Source: Pseudomonadota bacterium (GTDB taxonomy: Bacteria; Pseudomonadota; Gammaproteobacteria; Steroidobacterales; Steroidobacteraceae). Taken from it: a stretch of 64,000 bases of DNA. A program made the position numbers and the translations under genes. Below are positions 34,051 to 41,673 of the stretch, in pieces; positions within the stretch are counted from its first letter, which is position 1, and every line of letters starts with the position of its first letter. Below the pieces are notes generated by a model, which did not search any database, was not told where the DNA came from, and saw nothing but the letters and a program-made list of their open reading frames with translations. The DNA lies in contig JAEYUC010000068.1 in assembly GCA_023433705.1 (NCBI GenBank), positions 1 to 64,000 of the forward strand. The letters run 5' to 3'.

Positions 34051-35934
34051 ATGAAATTCATGGTTGCCGCACTGCTCCTCTGCACCACTGCCGCGTACGC
34101 GGCTCCTCAAGATAAAGAACCGATCACCCCAGGTCGCGACTACCACTCGTACGCGAACACCGACGCGTTTCGCGTGCGGCACCTCGAGCTGGATCTGGAA
34201 GCTTCGTTCGAGGCGAAGCGGCTGTCGGGGGTCGTCGATCTCTTCGTCACGCGCGTGGGCTCGGGCGCGGAGACGTTTACGTTGGACTCGCGCGATCTCG
34301 GCATCCGCCAGGCCTGGTGGGTGCGGGGGCCGCGCGACCTCGTGCCGTTGACGTTCGAGCTCGGCAAGCGCGATCCGATTCTCGGCGCGCCCCTCGAAAT
34401 CGAACTGCCGGCGGGCCTCGATGCAAATGAGTTCACCGTCCGGATCTCGTACCAGACGGCGCCGGGAGCATCGGGACTGCAGTGGGTCGAACCCGCGCTC
34501 ACGGCCGACAAGACGCATCCGTTCCTGTTCACGCAATCGCAGGCGATTCATTCCCGCAGCTGGATTCCGCTGCAGGACACGCCGCAGGTGCGCACGACTT
34601 ACCGCGCGACGATCCACGTGCCTCCGGGCATGCGCGCGGTGATGAGCGCGGAGAACTCGACCGGCGCGCCCAGCCCCGACGGCGTCTATCGCTTCGACAT
34701 GCCGCAGGCGATTCCCTCGTACCTGATCGCGCTCGCCATCGGCAAGCTGGAATTCCGCGCGACCGGCGCGCGCACCGGCGTGTTTGCCGAGAGCTCGATC
34801 GTCGACAAGGCCGCGAGCGAATTCTCCGAAACCGAGCAGATGATGCAGGTCGGCGAGAAGCTCTTCGGTCCGTATCGCTGGGGCCGCTACGACCTGCTGA
34901 TCTTGCCGCCGTCGTTTCCGTTCGGTGGCATGGAGAATCCGCGGCTCTCGTTCATCACGCCCACCGTGATCGCGGGCGATCGCAGTCTCACCGCGCTGAT
35001 CGCGCACGAGCTCGCGCATTCCTGGTCGGGCAATCTCGTGACCAACGCGACCTGGCGCGACCTGTGGCTCAACGAAGGATTCACCGACTACCTCGAGTCG
35101 CGCATCATGGAAGCCGTTTACGGCGAGAAGCGGCAGGCCATGGAAGCGGTCCTCAATACGGTGTCTCTCAAGGACGAGCTCGCGACACTGCCGCCTGCCG
35201 ACCAGGTGCTCGCCATCGACCTGCGGGGCCGCGATCCGGACGACGCCTTCACGCGCGTGCCGTACGTGAAAGGTCAGCTGTTCATCACCTGGCTCGCGAG
35301 CCGCTTCGGCGCCGACACCGTCGACGCGTTCTTGCAAGGCTATTTCAACGAGTTCGCGTTCCAGAGCATCTGGACCGAAAAATTCCGCGCGTACCTCGAC
35401 GCGAACCTGCTTCCGAAGAAACCCGGCGCGGTGACGGCCGCCGAGATCGACGAATGGATCTTCGCGCCCGGCCTGCCGAAGGACGCCGTGCTGCCGCAGT
35501 CGGATGCCTTCGACCGGGTCGACGTGGCGCGCAAGGGCTGGCTGTCCGGAAAAACCGCGGCGAAAGGCCTCCCGGGTCGCGAATGGACCACGCACGAGTG
35601 GGTGCATTTCCTCCAGGGACTGCCGCCCAAGGTTCCGCTCGCGAAGCTCGCCGAGCTCGACGAGGCCTTCGGTCTCACCGCCACGGGCAACGCCGAGATC
35701 GCGTTCAACTGGCTGCGCGTGGCCATCCGCGAAAATTACACACCCGCGTGGCCGCGGCTCGAGGAGTACCTCACGACGATCGGCCGCCGCCGGCTGATCA
35801 AGCCGCTGTACGAAGATCTCATGAAGACGCCCGCTGGCGCGGCGCGTGCCCGCGCCATCTACCAGAAGGCGCGGCCCAACTACCATCCGATCGCCACGAC
35901 GACGCTCGATCCCATCGTGCTGAAGGGACGCTGA
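34051..35934 (+). CDS. M1 family aminopeptidase (leukotriene A4 hydrolase-like), exported
   Basis: Zinc aminopeptidase of 627 residues. A signal peptide (about 1-18) is followed by the M1 N-terminal sheet domain, exopeptidase motif GGMEN (292-296), zinc motif HELAH (319-323) with E342 in NEGFTDYLE, and a C-terminal alpha-helical domain of the leukotriene A4 hydrolase type (about 470-620). It probably cleaves N-terminal residues of peptides in the periplasm. The rhomboid gene starts 4 nt after the stop. Confidence 0.95.
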   Translation: MKFMVAALLLCTTAAYAAPQDKEPITPGRDYHSYANTDAFRVRHLELDLEASFEAKRLSGVVDLFVTRVGSGAETFTLDSRDLGIRQAWWVRGPRDLVPLTFELGKRDPILGAPLEIELPAGLDANEFTVRISYQTAPGASGLQWVEPALTADKTHPFLFTQSQAIHSRSWIPLQDTPQVRTTYRATIHVPPGMRAVMSAENSTGAPSPDGVYRFDMPQAIPSYLIALAIGKLEFRATGARTGVFAESSIVDKAASEFSETEQMMQVGEKLFGPYRWGRYDLLILPPSFPFGGMENPRLSFITPTVIAGDRSLTALIAHELAHSWSGNLVTNATWRDLWLNEGFTDYLESRIMEAVYGEKRQAMEAVLNTVSLKDELATLPPADQVLAIDLRGRDPDDAFTRVPYVKGQLFITWLASRFGADTVDAFLQGYFNEFAFQSIWTEKFRAYLDANLLPKKPGAVTAAEIDEWIFAPGLPKDAVLPQSDAFDRVDVARKGWLSGKTAAKGLPGREWTTHEWVHFLQGLPPKVPLAKLAELDEAFGLTATGNAEIAFNWLRVAIRENYTPAWPRLEEYLTTIGRRRLIKPLYEDLMKTPAGAARARAIYQKARPNYHPIATTTLDPIVLKGR

Positions 35935-35938
35935 CGCC

Positions 35939-36646
35939 ATGGTGCTGCCGCTCGGCGATGAAAACCCGACCACGACCCGGCCGCGGGTCACGGTCGGGAT
36001 CATCATCGCGTGCGTCGTCGCGTACGTGTGGCAGCACCTGCTCATGCCCGGCGATGGTCCGGAGCGCGTCGCGTTCGCCTTCGGCGTGATCCCCGCCGTG
36101 CTCACGGGCCGCGTCGCGCTGCCGCCGGAGATCGACCTGATCCCGCCGGTCGCGAGCGTCTTCACGTCGATGTTCCTGCACGGCGGAATCTGGCACCTGG
36201 CCGGCAACATGCTCTACCTGTGGGTCTTCGGTAACAACATCGAAGACGCGATGGGCCACGTGCGTTACTTCATCTTCTACCTGCTGTGCGGAGTGGCCGC
36301 CGTGTTCGCGCAGGTACTCACGGGCCCGGATTCGCAGATCCCGATGGTCGGCGCGAGCGGCGCGATCTCCGGCGTGCTCGGCGCCTACATGCTGCTGTTC
36401 CCACGCGCGCGCGTGTTGTTAGGCATGCCGCTAGGTTTCGTGATCGTGCAGCTCGGGCGATTCCCCGCGATCTGGGTGCTCGCGGCATGGTTCCTGATGC
36501 AGCTCGCGATGGGCACACTCTCCGCGTCGCGCGCACCGGACCAGGGTGGCATCGCCTTCGGCGCTCACATCGGCGGATTCATCGCGGGCCTCATCCTCGT
36601 CGCACTTTTCAAACGTCGCGACGTGCCGCTGTGGCGGCGATACTGA
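35939..36646 (+). CDS. Rhomboid family intramembrane serine protease
   Basis: A 235-residue polytopic protein of about six to seven helices. The catalytic dyad is visible: S140 in GASGAISG and H210 in AFGAHIGGF. HGGIWHLAGNMLYLWVFG, the conserved HXXXN helix-2 region, is at about residues 81-98. It cleaves transmembrane substrates; targets are unknown. It is translationally close to the M1 gene (4-nt gap) and lies directly upstream of the sheath gene. Confidence 0.95.
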   Translation: MVLPLGDENPTTTRPRVTVGIIIACVVAYVWQHLLMPGDGPERVAFAFGVIPAVLTGRVALPPEIDLIPPVASVFTSMFLHGGIWHLAGNMLYLWVFGNNIEDAMGHVRYFIFYLLCGVAAVFAQVLTGPDSQIPMVGASGAISGVLGAYMLLFPRARVLLGMPLGFVIVQLGRFPAIWVLAAWFLMQLAMGTLSASRAPDQGGIAFGAHIGGFIAGLILVALFKRRDVPLWRRY

Positions 36647-36712
36647 GACGCTGCTACATTCCGCGGGCATCGCGCCGCCCCAACTCGCCGGGGTTGTGCC
36701 TTGGGGAGCCGT

Positions 36713-38395
36713 TTGCCCGAGACGATTGACTCGCAGATTTCGTCTGCCGAACAACCCGGCTCCATACGTGTCATCGCGCGCGCCGCGACCAGCATCGCCG
36801 CCTTCGTCGGCCGCACTCTCAAGGGACCCGTCAACGAACCCGTGCCGGTCCGCAACTTCGCCGACTTCACGCGAGTCTTCGGCGGGCTGTGGCAGCCCTC
36901 GACGCTGAGTTACGCGGTCGAGCAATACTTCGAGAACGGTGGTCGCTGCGCGATCATCGTGCGCGTCGTGAACGGCGCCCGCCCGCCGACACTCACGCTG
37001 CCCGCCGGGAAGGGCAGACTCATACTGCGCGGAGTGGGCGCGGGATCGCGCGAATTCCTGCGCGCCTCGGTCGACTACGACGGCATCGAGTCGCGCGAGT
37101 CCGACCGCTTCAACCTCGTCGTGCAGCGCGTGCGCGCCGCGGGCTCGGAGCAGATAGAGGACCAGGAAATCTTCCGGCGGCTGTCGGTGACGCCGGGCGC
37201 CGACCGCTTCATCGCCGATGCATTGCTCGAGTCGCGTCTCGTACGCGTCCAGGGCAGCGTCCCGACCGAACGCCCGTCGCGCACGCCACCCGCGAACAAC
37301 GGTGCGGTCATCGGTTACACGCCCTCGAACCCTGATGGCGACGACGGCGGCCCGATCACGGACTACGACATCATCGGTTCCGCCCAGTCAGGCACCGGCA
37401 TCTTCGCGCTGCACGCCGCGCCCGACATCAACCTGCTGTGTATTCCGCCGCTCGCGCGCGATACCGATGTCGGGCTGTCCACGTTGCTGGTCGCAGGGCG
37501 TTTCTGCCGCGAGCGGCGCGCGATGCTCATCGTCGATCCGCCGCTGGATTGGGCCTCGAGCGCCGCGGCGCTCGACGGCATCCGCCACTGGCCGTTCCGC
37601 AGCGAAGACGCCGCGATGTTCTATCCGCGCATCGTCGCGTTCGACCGGCTGCGCGGACGATTCGAGCTGTTCGCGCCCTGCGGCGTCGCGGCCGGCATGA
37701 TCGCGCGCTGCGACGAACACTGGCCGGTGTGGGCGGCCGCGGAGGGCGACGATGCGATCCTGCGGCCCGGTCACCGGCCCGCGTGGAACGTGAGCCTGGC
37801 CGACCGTTCGCGGCTCATCAACGCCGGCATCAACCTGCTGCAATCGGTACGCATCGCGCCGAAGTTCCAGGCGAGCCCGCGCACGCTGGCGTACGGCGCG
37901 GCGGCGGTCAGCGACTGGCGCTATCTGTCGGCGCGGCGCCTCGCGTTGTTCGTGATGACGAGCATCGAGCGCGGTACGCGCTGGATGCTGTTCGAGCGCA
38001 ATACCCAGCCCACGTGGACACTGGCGCGTGCGCAGGTCGAGGCCTTCCTCGAGTCGCTGTATGCCGAAGGAGCATTCGTCGGACGCACGGGCGAGGAGGC
38101 CTACTTCGTGGTGTGCGACGATCGCATCAACAACGAAGAGCAGCGGCGCGCCGGACGGATCAATCTCGCCTTCGGATTCGCGGCCAGCAAGCCCGGCGAA
38201 TACCACGCATTTCTCGTGACGCATCAGCCGAGCGGCTCGCGCACGCGGTCGATCAGCGTCAACCGCTTCGCCAACTACTCGCCGAGCGTCGACGAGGAGA
38301 TCGAATCGTCGATCCTGCGCGGGCTCGTGCCGCTTCAGTCGGACGACGAGGACACCGTGCGCATGCCGCAGGCGCCGTTGTCGGGAACGGTGTGA
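36713..38395 (+). CDS. Contractile tail sheath family protein (orphan)
   Basis: A 560-residue homologue of phage and R-body/contractile-injection tail sheath proteins. The N-terminus (TSIAAFVGRTLKGPVNEPVPVRNFADFTRVFGG) and the C-terminal sheath domain (FERNTQPTWTLARAQVEAFLESLYAEGAFVG, then AYFVVCDD) are the most typical parts; a large variable insertion domain sits between. The start is taken as TTG 36713, with GGGGAG 5 nt upstream. No tube, baseplate, spike, ATPase or lysis gene is nearby, so it cannot build an injection machine from this locus alone. A promoter TACATT lies at 36654-36659. Confidence 0.88.
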   Translation: MPETIDSQISSAEQPGSIRVIARAATSIAAFVGRTLKGPVNEPVPVRNFADFTRVFGGLWQPSTLSYAVEQYFENGGRCAIIVRVVNGARPPTLTLPAGKGRLILRGVGAGSREFLRASVDYDGIESRESDRFNLVVQRVRAAGSEQIEDQEIFRRLSVTPGADRFIADALLESRLVRVQGSVPTERPSRTPPANNGAVIGYTPSNPDGDDGGPITDYDIIGSAQSGTGIFALHAAPDINLLCIPPLARDTDVGLSTLLVAGRFCRERRAMLIVDPPLDWASSAAALDGIRHWPFRSEDAAMFYPRIVAFDRLRGRFELFAPCGVAAGMIARCDEHWPVWAAAEGDDAILRPGHRPAWNVSLADRSRLINAGINLLQSVRIAPKFQASPRTLAYGAAAVSDWRYLSARRLALFVMTSIERGTRWMLFERNTQPTWTLARAQVEAFLESLYAEGAFVGRTGEEAYFVVCDDRINNEEQRRAGRINLAFGFAASKPGEYHAFLVTHQPSGSRTRSISVNRFANYSPSVDEEIESSILRGLVPLQSDDEDTVRMPQAPLSGTV

Positions 38396-38396
38396 G

Positions 38397-39221
38397 GTGA
38401 GGCGCGCGCTTCTCGCGGGTGCACTCGCAGCGATCCCGCTGCAGATGTCCGCGGCGGAACCGGGCGCCGAGATCCGCGATATCCCAGCCGAGTACGTGCC
38501 CGCGGTGAACGCGGCGATCGATGTGGGCACCCAGCTCTTCGTTCATGACGTTTCGGCCGCGCGGGCGTCCGACGAGCTCGTGCGACGCAAGATCTACGAA
38601 AAGGACAAACGCATCCGCGGCTGGATCACCGATGTCGATTCCGGACGTCCGGCGGTCATCGTGACATTCGTCGGCGACGTCGAAGGCTCGCCGCGGGCGC
38701 TGCATCGCGTGACGGTTCCCATGGAAGGGGCGATCGAATACGAGGCGTTGAAGCCGGCCCAACCGCTGGAGGAATCGGCGGCGGCGCGGTGGAAAGCCCG
38801 GAAGCTCGCGATCGCCGACCTCGAAAAGCGCGACGATCTCTGCTCGTCTCAGTACAACACCGTGGTCCTCCCCGCCGAACCCGCGCGCGGCGAGGTGATC
38901 CGGGTCTACATGCTGGCGGCGACGTCGAAACCCGGCGTGATCGTCGCCGGCGGGCATTTCCGCTACGAATATTCAGTGGACGGAGAACACCTGGAGTCCG
39001 TCCGCACGTTCACGAAGAGCTGCATCGAGATCCCGGGACCGGAAAGCGACAAGGGCAAGCCCGCGGGAATCATGCTCACTCACCTGCTGGATCCGACGCC
39101 CACGGAAATCCACGTATTCCTGGGCAGGCTGCATGGGCAGCCGGTGTTCCTCGGCACGGAAGCCGGGATCTGGGCGGTCCAGGGGCGCGAGATCTATTTC
39201 GTCGAGCCTCGCGAGAAATGA
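38397..39221 (+). CDS. Secreted protein of unknown function downstream of the sheath gene
   Basis: A 274-residue protein with a clear signal peptide (about 1-19, MRRALLAGALAAIPL) and start GTG 38397, 1 nt after the sheath stop, so certainly co-transcribed. The mature part is a mixed alpha/beta domain with two Cys residues (near 147 and 209) that may form a disulfide. No family recognised. Its exported location is odd for a partner of a cytoplasmic sheath. Confidence 0.7.
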   Translation: MRRALLAGALAAIPLQMSAAEPGAEIRDIPAEYVPAVNAAIDVGTQLFVHDVSAARASDELVRRKIYEKDKRIRGWITDVDSGRPAVIVTFVGDVEGSPRALHRVTVPMEGAIEYEALKPAQPLEESAAARWKARKLAIADLEKRDDLCSSQYNTVVLPAEPARGEVIRVYMLAATSKPGVIVAGGHFRYEYSVDGEHLESVRTFTKSCIEIPGPESDKGKPAGIMLTHLLDPTPTEIHVFLGRLHGQPVFLGTEAGIWAVQGREIYFVEPREK

Positions 39222-39228
39222 AGCCGCG

Positions 39229-39711
39229 TCAGCTTTCCTTGCGCGGCGAGACGTACATCGAGATCACGGCGCGCACGACTTCCTTGCCATTCGCGTCCTG
39301 AACGCTGACCGGCACGCCGACGTTTTCGGCGCCGGCCCACTCCGTCTTGTCGAGTCGCGCGATGGCGGTGACGTCGGTCTCGGCCTTGGCGAGGTATTCG
39401 ATCGTCATGCCGCGCGGAATCCAGCGCATGTTGGTGGGGATGGTCACTTCGGTGCACATGCCGGCGGCAAGCTCGCAGAGATTTCCCATCGCGAGCGCAT
39501 GTACCGTGCCGATGTGATTTTCGACGGCGCGACGTTTCTTCATCGTCACGCGGCACAGCTTCGGCTGCAGGTCGAGGAAGCGCGGCTTGATCGTGCCGAA
39601 GTAGGGCGCGCGCTTCGCGACCGTGCGCGCGAACAGCCAGCGGCCGAACGCGGATTTGTGAGCGCGGATCCAGGCGCGGAGCGTGGGACCCGCCGTCGTC
39701 GTGTCGGTCAT
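39229..39711 (-). CDS. DUF4442 hotdog-fold protein
   Basis: A 160-residue protein resembling DUF4442 (hotdog/thioesterase-like): IKPRFLDLQPKLCRVTMKKRRAVENHIGTVHALAMGNLCELAAGMC contains the HxGtxHa-like turn and NLCE helix typical of acyl-CoA thioesterase relatives. A possible substrate is a fatty acyl thioester. ATG 39711 is preferred; ATG 39726 is an alternative. It is divergent from the alkyltransferase-like gene and ends 8 nt from the convergent secreted protein. Confidence 0.82.
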   Translation of the reverse strand: MTDTTTAGPTLRAWIRAHKSAFGRWLFARTVAKRAPYFGTIKPRFLDLQPKLCRVTMKKRRAVENHIGTVHALAMGNLCELAAGMCTEVTIPTNMRWIPRGMTIEYLAKAETDVTAIARLDKTEWAGAENVGVPVSVQDANGKEVVRAVISMYVSPRKES

Positions 39712-39831
39712 GGTCAGCCAGTCCATCTGAGGCCGGGCGGTGTGAACGTCGGTTGCTACTCGGGCCATCGCGTGATCGAATCCAGCGCCAACGAGGCTTG
39801 AGACTCTAATCGCAGCGCGGTGTGCATCGCA

Positions 39832-40185
39832 ATGAGTGGAACTGACACGCCGGAGAAGCGCGCCGCGGCCATCATCAAGGCGGTGCGTGCGATCAAGCGA
39901 GGCACGTTCGCGAGTTATGGCGAAGTCGCGCGCCGCGCCGGATTGCCGGGGCGCGCTCGATTGGTGGGCACGGTGTTGCGCGAGGCGGGTGACGACGCGC
40001 GGCTGCCGTGGCACCGGGTGACGGGCGCGGGCGGACGCATCGCGTTTCCCGCGGGGTCGCGCGCGGCGCGCGAACAGGTCCGCCGGCTCGCGCGCGAAGG
40101 CGTGAAGGCGCGGGGCAATCGCGTGGTGCAGCGTCCGGCGGAATCGTCCGCGCGCACGCTCGACGCATTGCTGTGGAAGTTATGA
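39832..40185 (+). CDS. Alkyltransferase-like protein (ATL, MGMT family)
   Basis: A 117-residue O6-alkylguanine-binding protein. The MGMT winged helix-turn-helix is present (FASYGEVARRAGLPGRARLVGTVLR). The active-site motif is PWHRV: W60 replaces the acceptor Cys of true methyltransferases, which defines ATL proteins; these flag alkylated bases for nucleotide excision repair. ATG 39832 is used; a GTG at 39820 lies 9 nt after TCTAAT and would be an alternative leaderless start. The next gene begins 10 nt after the stop. Confidence 0.92.
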   Translation: MSGTDTPEKRAAAIIKAVRAIKRGTFASYGEVARRAGLPGRARLVGTVLREAGDDARLPWHRVTGAGGRIAFPAGSRAAREQVRRLAREGVKARGNRVVQRPAESSARTLDALLWKL

Positions 40186-40195
40186 GGATTACGCA

Positions 40196-40717
40196 ATGAA
40201 GGAGCGATACGTCGTTTTCTCGCACGGCAAGGACGCCGGGCCCTGGGGCGTCAAGATCACCGCGCTCGCGGGCAACGCGCGCAGCGAGGGTTATGAGGTC
40301 GAGTCGGTCGACTATCGCGGCATCGACGATCCGCGCGAGCGCATCAACAAGCTGGTCGAGTTCTGCAAGGACCTGAAGGGCGATCTCGTGCTCGTGGGCT
40401 CGAGCCTCGGCGGCTACGTGTCCGTCGCCGCGGCGTCTCTGTTACACGCACGCGGCGTGTTCCTGATGGCTCCCGCGCTCACGATGCCCGGCCTGCCGCC
40501 ATTGCGAGCCAAGGTGATCGACTGCCCGACGATGATCGTTCACGGCTGGAAGGACGACGTCGTGCCGGTCGAACAGAGCATGGAATTCGCGCGGCAGTAC
40601 GGATGCTCGCTGCACATCCTGAACAGCGATCACCGTCTGCAGGACGAAGTGCGCTTCCTGAAGTACCTGTTCGAGTACTTCCTGATTTCGCTGGATCTAC
40701 CTCCCGATGCGTCGTGA
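40196..40717 (+). CDS. Alpha/beta-fold hydrolase
   Basis: A 173-residue hydrolase with nucleophile elbow GSSLGGY (S70), D120 in GWKDDVVPV and H146 in SDHRLQD, a complete triad. Small size and the cap-free fold resemble YqiA/UPF0227 or dienelactone-hydrolase-like proteins. Substrate is unknown. Its ATG has GAGGA upstream within the ATL-hydrolase operon. Confidence 0.88.
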   Translation: MKERYVVFSHGKDAGPWGVKITALAGNARSEGYEVESVDYRGIDDPRERINKLVEFCKDLKGDLVLVGSSLGGYVSVAAASLLHARGVFLMAPALTMPGLPPLRAKVIDCPTMIVHGWKDDVVPVEQSMEFARQYGCSLHILNSDHRLQDEVRFLKYLFEYFLISLDLPPDAS

Positions 40718-40729
40718 TCGAGTGATCGG

Positions 40730-40793
40730 TGATCGGGGACAGATTTATTTATCGACGATCTTTATCGTCGATAAATAAATCTGTCCCCGATCA
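40730..40793. repeat. Perfect 30-bp inverted repeat with GGGGACAGATTTATTT
   Basis: Arms 40730-40759 and 40764-40793 are perfect complements around a 4-nt CTTT loop, a hairpin of exceptional stability. It lies between convergent genes, and the right arm contains the stop codon of the SDR gene (40791-40793). The end GGGGACAGATTTATTT is a motif I associate with REP-like elements in Gammaproteobacteria. Confidence 0.85.
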
Positions 40794-41612
40794 GTGTCGC
40801 TGGCGGATGGCGCGGGCGGCGATCCGGTCGATCACGCCGGGTGCGATCAGCTTGAGCCAGCGGCCTAACTTCCCGCGCGGGGACATCAGCACCAGCCGTT
40901 CGCGGCGTTCGATGGCGTGGGCGATGCGCGACGCGCAGTCGGCGGCGGTCATGATCTTCGACTGCACCATCGGAGAAGTTCCGAGAGGCTGACCATCGGC
41001 GCCGATCGCGCGCTTGTGGATCTCGCTCACGACGAAATCGGGCGCGATGATGCTCACGTCGACGCCGCTTTCCGCGAGTTCGATGCGCAGCGATTCGAAG
41101 AATCCCACCATCGCGTGTTTGCTGGCCGCGTAGCCCGTGCGCTCCGGCACCCCCGTGAACCCCGCAAGGCTTGCGACCGCGACGATGAGTCCTTTCGACT
41201 GCTTCAGATGCGGCAACGCCAGCGAGGTCAGCCGAACCGGCGCCAGATAGTTCACCTGCATGACCCGCTCGAACACTTCGAGATCGTCGATGGCGTCGAA
41301 GCGGCTCCACATCGTGATGCCCGCGTTGTGCACCAGCACGTCGATTCCCCCGAGCGACTGCAGCGATTTCTCGATGAGCCAGCCGCAGTCGACTTCGTTC
41401 GTCACGTCGGTCGGAATCGCGATCGCGTCGCCGCCGCGCGCGCGACATTCGCGCGCCAGTTCTTCGAGCCGCGCCGCATCGCGCGCGGCCAGCGCGAGCC
41501 GCGCGCCGCGCCCGGCGAGATCGAGCGCCAGCGCGCGGCCGATGCCCTCGGAGGCTCCGGTAAGAACGACCCTTTTTCCCTCGAGCGATCTGCCAGCCGT
41601 GCTGGTGGTCAT
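40791..41612 (-). CDS. Short-chain dehydrogenase/reductase
   Basis: Classical SDR of 273 residues: cofactor motif TGASEGIG (about 18-25), NAGI near 96, catalytic YAASK (about 164-168) and a preceding VASLAG serine. A C-terminal basic segment (ERLVLMSPRGKLGRWLKLIAPGVIDRIAARAIR) resembles DltE/SadH-like SDRs with an amphipathic or membrane-touching tail. The stop codon is inside the perfect inverted repeat. It is divergent from plsB (61 nt between starts), and GGGAGG precedes its ATG. Confidence 0.92.
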   Translation of the reverse strand: MTTSTAGRSLEGKRVVLTGASEGIGRALALDLAGRGARLALAARDAARLEELARECRARGGDAIAIPTDVTNEVDCGWLIEKSLQSLGGIDVLVHNAGITMWSRFDAIDDLEVFERVMQVNYLAPVRLTSLALPHLKQSKGLIVAVASLAGFTGVPERTGYAASKHAMVGFFESLRIELAESGVDVSIIAPDFVVSEIHKRAIGADGQPLGTSPMVQSKIMTAADCASRIAHAIERRERLVLMSPRGKLGRWLKLIAPGVIDRIAARAIRQRH

Positions 41613-41673
41613 GAATTGGCCTCCCGCGCGACTCGGATACACTCGCGCATCGCTAACATCATACGGCCGGTGA

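Noticed and set aside
33952..36210. 752-codon minus-strand frame opposite the M1 and rhomboid genes
   Set aside because: Crosses two genes with catalytic motifs and runs through the inverted repeat.
36647..39221. Prophage or full contractile injection cluster around the sheath
   Set aside because: Flanking genes (M1, rhomboid, DUF4442, ATL) are ordinary chromosomal genes; no tube, baseplate, integrase or attachment site found.
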